This document shows positions 58,331-64,000 of a DNA stretch of 64,000 bases, piece after piece; the first letter of the stretch is position 1; each line of letters starts with the position of its first letter. The notes beneath the pieces were generated by a model, which saw nothing but the letters and a program-made list of their open reading frames with translations, was not told where the DNA came from and ran no database searches. Made by a program: the position numbers and the translations under genes. Source of the stretch: Ectobius pallidus (taxonomy: Eukaryota; Arthropoda; Insecta; Blattodea; Ectobiidae); contig CAXKWD010000009.1 in assembly GCA_964059195.1 (NCBI GenBank), positions 89,315,432 to 89,379,431 of the forward strand, read 5' to 3'.

Positions 58331-59456
58331 AGACCTTTACTAGTGTTTAACTCGTGGTTCACTCGCTTGGAAAAATGTTATAATATGGTTAAGTGCACAT
58401 GAGGGTTTCCCCGCTCTGCGTTTACCTAACATATTTTCACTATTTGTTGGTAGTTTTTAACACCAATTTTGATTTATACCTTTGTTATTCCTTTTTCTGT
58501 TAAATTGTAACGATTTGTTTATTTGCTTCATCGTTTTAGCTTTTAAGGGGCTCGGTAACTGATATTTTGGTCAAAATACGTATATAACTAAACCACGGGA
58601 GTACAGGCCCTACCGTGTAAGTTAAGTACGACTGTAGCTTTTCCCGCAGATTGGTTTGACTACTTAGAAGAAAGACGTACAGACTGGGTATAAGTATGGA
58701 CTCCATAAACCACTTTTCAGTGTGACAGCTAAACGCTTCTCGTATTTAATGCACACTATAATACTGTAATAATTACAGTGTATAATTATTATACGGCGGA
58801 GGGAGATATATATGTATATATAGATAGGCCTATTTAATATGTATTTCATTTTCCGTTGAGGGTTGTTGACAAGTATGAATAGGCCTATATATAGGCCAGC
58901 TTGCTTCCTCAATTATATATTATTCTAATCAAACCTTCTACTTATTAATATTCATGCTAATGCCTCTGCATTAAAATTCAATATATACAAAATATAATTT
59001 ATAATATTTACAATATTGTTAAAAATACTAGTTTGTCTATAAACATAGGCGTCAAGATATACAATTTTTAAATATATACAGAATTAAAATTTTAAATATT
59101 TAAAACTTATTAAAGGCTGAACTTATACCATATCAAGCACATATTTAGGCATGTTTCTTTAATTTTAGGTTATTTGTAAAAACACTAGTTAAAATTATGA
59201 AGTCTTGATGGTAGGTTAAATCATCCTTCTATGTAGTTTGGAATGCATTTGGCATTTAAAATGCCGTCTTAAGTATTTTGGTCCACATGATGCATCGAAC
59301 TTTATGATGTCTCCTTCATAACTCTTCTAAAAAATTAAAACTTTTCTAATTCGAAATCGTGATTAATTCGAATTGTTTTGCTAGTACCTTCACTTACAAA
59401 CTATCCAAGTTCTACTGTAATAAAATATTGTGTTCATTTTACAATTAAACTTTCAG
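58331..59456. other. OR-D intron 1, remainder
   Basis: No gene recognised. Confidence 0.45.
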
Positions 59457-59556
59457 ATTCGCCAAAGAAGTGAACATTTTGTTCTCTCCTTGCTTCATGA
59501 TTTACATCTCATTGGAAACATGCATCCTGGTCGCCGCCCTTTTCCAGCTTTCCTTG
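59457..59556 (+). CDS. Odorant receptor OR-D, exon 2
   Basis: One base completes Gln, then 33 codons from FAKEVNILFSPCFMIYISLE to FQLSL. The sites are ctttcag and gtacgt. TM5. Confidence 0.9.
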
Positions 59557-61253
59557 GTACGTTGCTAGTCATATTCATATATCCTTGAAATGTAAATATT
59601 ATTGAATTAGATTAATTTAATAATGATTGTAATAGTATCTATGATTGTGATATGTTTATTATACAGGGTGAAAGTAAAGTAGCGGTGGAGATATTTAGGA
59701 TGCCTTAGGTGTGCAGTGTTATGACAGGAAAGTAAAACACTATATCGCTGAATATTTTTTAGTTTTAAAGATAAAAATTACGAAATTGTTAACTTTTTAA
59801 CTATCTAAGTAAGTGCTATCTGATTGACAGACATAAATATAGGTGCAAATAATACATTATTTATATTTTTAACTGTTTTCAATCACGTTCGTAGTTTTTG
59901 TTTTGAAAACTATCACATCTTTCTCACTTTATAATAGCACTAGAAGTAGTAGTAGTACGCAAATATCACAATATAGCCTATGCCTATATTCGTTTCACAG
60001 ATTATATCCGATGATATTACATGAGAAAAGTTGTCACGAAGTCCATTCCTAGGATAGGAAATGTATACCTCTTTGTCAATACCAACAGTTTAATATAAGC
60101 TGCAAGCAATGCCTATATTGCATTATGATATTTCTGTCACAGAATGGGATAATACAGAATACCCTCTAATAATTAAATTAAATTAAATCAGGGGTTTTGC
60201 ATAACAGCTTAAATTAATTTTTATAAGTATTATACTATTACTATGAATCAAGTGGTACAATCTTTTAAAATATATGAAAAGCAACCCTGAGACTTGGTAA
60301 TAAAATACAGTAAGTCTGAAATTCTTGAATTAGGTTTAAACCTTGAAATGAAAGTAGTCCTGCGACTTGAAAGCTTAAAGGAGTAAAACGGCTGAAATTT
60401 TGTATAAGTTTGTATTAAAAAATTAAATACAGTAAGTGTAAAATTATTGAGTTAGGTTTAAACCTTGAAATGATAAGTTGAGATCCTTCGCTATGCAGTG
60501 TAGTTAAAAACCTTAAAGTGCTAGCATACTATATTGGGTATGTAGTGTAAGCTACTCTGTTTGAATATAGGCCTATTTATTATTGTAATAACATAAAAAT
60601 CGCAGGTTTTATAACCTGGTAGTCACTGTATAAAAAACTTGTGGCTAATGTGCTCTAGTTCAATTGATAAAAGATTTTAGTGTGTTGCTGTTAATACTTA
60701 AGAAAACCTAGTGAAGATGCCGTTTTAAAGATTCATGCTATTATGAAATCCCTGGAGAATATTAATAACTGCATTCATTTGCCATTTCTTTCCAAACAAT
60801 TTGTTGCTAACCATCAGTTTGTTGCTGGAATTGAGCCTGAATTCCACTATATACGAAATTACCAAAAAGTTTTTTTGGTTACTATTCTGAGCATAAGCGA
60901 AATGAAATTCTTCCTTTTAAAATTTACTATTCAAAATGACGTAAATCGCCGTACGATGATAGACCGTTATAAGAACTTAACATGATTACAAGAATAACAA
61001 ATCAAGTTAGCGTTTTGTTAACTTCGTGCTTGCCTATTATGTTCTACATAACGATCTTAAATCTTAAATAATTATTATCAGATGTATATGATCAGTTGTA
61101 AGTTATTTACCATATTGTCACTCTGTCAATTCTTTTATCATACATTTTGTCATAATTTGTCATATGCATCTGCTTCAACTGTGAGTACAATCGGCTAATG
61201 GTTATTGCATTAATACTAAAGTAGAAATAAAAGAAAAACCTATTTGGGTTAGT
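59557..61253. other. OR-D intron 2, left part
   Basis: No gene. A small duplication ('taggtttaaaccttgaaatga' near 60330 and 60450, with flanking 'aatacagtaagt') lies inside. 'atacagggtg' near 59664 resembles the tip of the TA-flanked MITE at 48161. Confidence 0.5.
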
Positions 61254-61261
61254 GTTAGGAT

Positions 61262-62718
61262 CAGAGGTGTACAAATCTCGATTTTAGCTTGCCCAAACCC
61301 GCTTGAACGCCAGGCAAGCAATTTGCCAGCGTCATAGCTAGGAAGCAGGCAGGTTTCTTTAAACCTGATGGGTCAGGTCAAACCCAGCCTAGGCAAGTCA
61401 GAATAAGCTTGCGACATTCCTATCAGCTAAACAACTGTAGTTGCTGAGTGTAGGTAATACTTTCTTGCTTTTCTACATGCTGGTAGAAGAAATTCACCAT
61501 GCAGATAAATAAAAGGTGGATAAAGTATTAAAAATCGTTTTAGCGTCTTAACACAATTATTATTTTTATTATTAGGTAGATTTCGAAGAAAAATCTACCT
61601 AATGACTTTCAAAAAATTCGTTCATATCGTTACGTTTCATGCCTCCCCAAGTACGAAACCACCGCCTGTTAAAAAATTGTGGTATTTATATTTATATACA
61701 GTATATGTATATGTATATACAGTATATATATTTATATATATGCATATATATCTTTACACGCTAGCGGCCGTAATTTTCAAGATATTGGAATCAAATTTTA
61801 TTATGTTATTTCTAGGCCCAATAGTTCAGACAAGTTCGTTAATGAGCAAAATTGGCCTAAGGGGGTGGTCGGGGGAGGGGGTTGAAATTTTAAAACATTT
61901 ATATCTCGGCCCCTATGAAGTATAGAGGGAAACTTTGATTGAATAAATTAGAGTACTCCTTATGGAGTTCACAGTGACACCAACGATTCGCGGGTTTTGG
62001 GAGTACGAGTGGGGGTGGGGGTATGGGGATGGAAATTCGAAATTTTCGAAACTACGTCTTGTGGGGTATCGTTGAAAAGCTCTTGATGAGTACTCTACAA
62101 ATCAATAACTAGTTTCTTGATAGTTCTCATATAAGGCGAGATTTGAATGTTTAAAAAAGTTCTCTTTCCTCTTTTTTTGCAGTTATTATTGCGGGTTTGT
62201 CATGCCAAGGCTAAAGAAGAAGAGTGCTACGCAGCGACAGTAAATTAAAACAAAAGCACTTCGAAATCTACCTCAGCTTGTAGGCTTGCCTAAAGGGATT
62301 TTTGTTATTGTTATTAATGATTTTATGATGTTTTCTCGAAAATGTTTGAAAATTTTTCCCATTCCGGACTAGTACTTTTGTTCATTGATAATTAATTTAA
62401 ACTGTCCACATTTTAGTTTCTCCTCGGCTTCCTTCAGGGTAAAATTCTCTAAATACACCTGAAGTTCCTCAACTACGTAACTGCACGACTTGCCAGTGCA
62501 CTGCTATACCCGGTTTCATATTCTTTCCGCCAGGCCTTGCAGTTTCCTTAGGTCCTGAGCAACCCACCAAGTTATGAAGAGCTTATGACTCATAGCGACA
62601 GTATTTCTTATCATCGTTGTAATCTGGCTTGCTTTCAAGTCAAGCAAGTTAAAAGCTGTGACTGGTTGCAGAATTTCAAAGGGGCAGGCAAGCTAAAATC
62701 AGAATATGTACACCTCTA
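61262..62718. mobile_element. Non-autonomous hAT element in OR-D intron 2
   Basis: 1457 bp. Ends CAGAGGTGTACA / TGTACACCTCTA (one terminal mismatch) and subterminal ATTTTAGCTTGCC / GGCAAGCTAAAAT. A perfect 8-bp target duplication GTTAGGAT lies at 61254-61261 and 62719-62726. CAGAGGTG ends are classic for hAT. No transposase frame. The middle is occupied by a second element. Confidence 0.93.
61574..62273. mobile_element. Second element nested in the hAT element
   Basis: 700 bp with 15-bp inverted termini AGGTAGATTTCGAAG / CTTCGAAATCTACCT. The left end also forms a local hairpin (tagatttcgaagaaaaatcta). It carries G-rich runs near 61860 and 62010 and, near the right end, a tiny frame MPRLKKKSATQRQ. 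No target duplication identified. Class open. Confidence 0.6.
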
Positions 62719-62726
62719 GTTAGGAT

Positions 62727-63413
62727 AAGGAGAAGAAATAAAAAAAGTTTATCAGACTAAAATGAGAGAACTCAGCTTGAAATGTGAAAACTTTAAACAT
62801 GGATGACGAAATGGGTCAGTTTATTGTTTCAAAAGCGTCACCTTATAATGGAAAAAAGTACTCATTTATAGCTCACGCTGTGCTTTTGTACGATCCTAAT
62901 CTTTTGTTCCTGTTTTATGATCTTTGCGCTTTGAATTGCACAATATTTCAAGTGATTCATAATGCGAGATTGAAGTTATCACAGAATATGTGTAAGTTAT
63001 TTATTATCCGTCTTTTCTGTCTTCCTATTTCACAGTTAAATGTGAACAAAGATGTTTATATTAGTACTACACATAATATATTTTATCATATATTATATTT
63101 TATTACACTTCTTTGACATAGAAATGTGATAGTGTAATACAGGCCTGACCCCAGCACTTACCATACCATTTCATATAAATCAAGTCTGAAAAATGGAATT
63201 ATCTCCCTAAAGTTTCGTACGGTAAATACTTCTCATGATACAAATACTGTAATCCATTCCTCCAAGACAAATCAGATGCAGCCAATAAATTTACAAAATT
63301 GATGTTGCAGCTGTCGAAACAAGATTGATACGCGCATCTGCGTTGAATGTTGAATGTTATCTATCATTAATACAGGGCCGGCAGTTTAATATTAGCATAT
63401 TATCTGTTTACAG
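62727..63413. other. OR-D intron 2, right part
   Basis: The 110-codon frame at 62784-63116 shows no conserved pattern. No gene recognised. Confidence 0.45.
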
Positions 63414-63515
63414 AGCAATGGGTTTGAAGTTAATGCCCCGTTTTATGGCGTTGTCACTATGGTAATAATTCAAATTTTGGGATTCTGTTGGCCTGGACAA
63501 ACGCTGATAAATGAG
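63414..63515 (+). CDS. Odorant receptor OR-D, exon 3
   Basis: 34 codons, SNGFEVNAPFYGVVTMVIIQ to PGQTLINE. The sites are tgtttacag and gtaag. TM6. Same length as OR-C exon 3. Confidence 0.88.
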
Positions 63516-63635
63516 GTAAGATTAATCATAGAGAACCTGTCATTGATCCATGTAGAAGTGAACTAACTTCTGAGGAACTGTAAAGTAGATATCGTGAGCC
63601 AAAGAAGGCTTTTCACATCTAATATATATCTAATA

Positions 63636-63657
63636 TTATATATATATATATATATAT

Positions 63658-63690
<33 letters not shown>

Positions 63691-63762
63691 CAGACCTATA
63701 TAAGCAATGAGTTCTTAATTATTATTTGGTATTCCTTATTTATTTATTTATTTATTTATTGT
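63636..63762. repeat. (AT)n, (GATA)n and (TTTA)n microsatellites
   Basis: An AT tract to ~63660, eight GATA units to ~63690, and TTTA repeats at ~63740-63762. Confidence 0.95.
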
Positions 63763-64000
63763 ACTAAGAATATTACAGGCTAATGCCTAATAACAATATT
63801 CTCGCTTATATTAATACACCAGATTCTAATATTAAATATTTAAAGTGATATTCAAAATAATTAAACTAATACTATAACAATAAAACACACAGAAAGGAAA
63901 AACAGTAACACTAAACAATATGACAATTACACAAGGGAACATAATATGAAAAACAAATAATAATATAAATAATAATATAATAGTTTTGGAGGAATATATA
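63763..64000. other. OR-D intron 3, right edge
   Basis: AT-rich. No exon seen before the window ends. Confidence 0.5.

Noticed and set aside
61602..61925. 107-codon + frame with Tyr/Ile runs
   Set aside because: Arises from AT-rich TATA repeats within the nested transposon.
62784..63116. 110-codon + frame as a possible small gene or alternative OR-D exon
   Set aside because: No OR motif, no good splice sites at its ends, and composition like the surrounding intron.
1..64000. CRISPR array, bacterial operon or phage-type system
   Set aside because: No regularly spaced repeats with unique spacers, no ribosome-binding sites, and clear spliceosomal introns. This is animal nuclear DNA.

Overview
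The window is AT-rich insect nuclear DNA. It has long introns, dense transposon remnants, many microsatellites and no bacterial-type operons. Its backbone is a head-to-tail array of at least four insect odorant-receptor genes (OR, 7tm_6 family), all on the + strand. They share one architecture: a ~300-codon first exon ending in phase 2, then a 100-nt exon, a 90- or 102-nt exon, a 153/156-nt exon and a 54/57-nt terminal exon. The transposon mix (SGNH-ORF1 CR1-like LINEs, Penelope, hAT, mariner, tRNA-SINEs) and the abundant octamer TAGGCCTA suggest a polyneopteran, perhaps a cockroach or termite. That assignment is inference only.

Layout. 1-5.1 kb: last three exons of OR-A; its 5' exons lie left of the window. 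6.05-6.98 kb: a solo LTR. 7.6-20.0 kb: complete OR-B (435 aa). 20.07-24.27 kb: a nearly full CR1-like LINE on the - strand, inserted in the 3' UTR of OR-B. 24.3-33.3 kb: intergenic, made of LINE, Penelope, SINE and MITE debris. 33.29-41.30 kb: an 8.0-kb LTR retrotransposon with 1433-bp LTRs that look identical by eye, a gag-type ORF and no pol. 41.39-51.68 kb: complete OR-C (462 aa), starting 95 bp after that element. 55.3 kb to the right end: OR-D, first three exons only; the last exons lie beyond the window.

OR-A and OR-B are close paralogues (73 of 99 residues identical over the last three exons). OR-C and OR-D form a more distant pair with a longer exon 3 (34 versus 30 codons). By family knowledge each OR would pair with Orco in sensory neuron dendrites to form a ligand-gated cation channel; ligands cannot be read from the sequence.

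The most notable observations concern transposons reshaping receptor genes: a young gag-only LTR element directly upstream of OR-C, a same-orientation solo LTR upstream of OR-B, a LINE splitting the OR-B 3' UTR, and two independent local tandem duplications that copy an exon tail with its splice donor (OR-A exon 4, OR-C exon 1). All three visible receptors also have an unusually long, polar segment where intracellular loop 2 lies.
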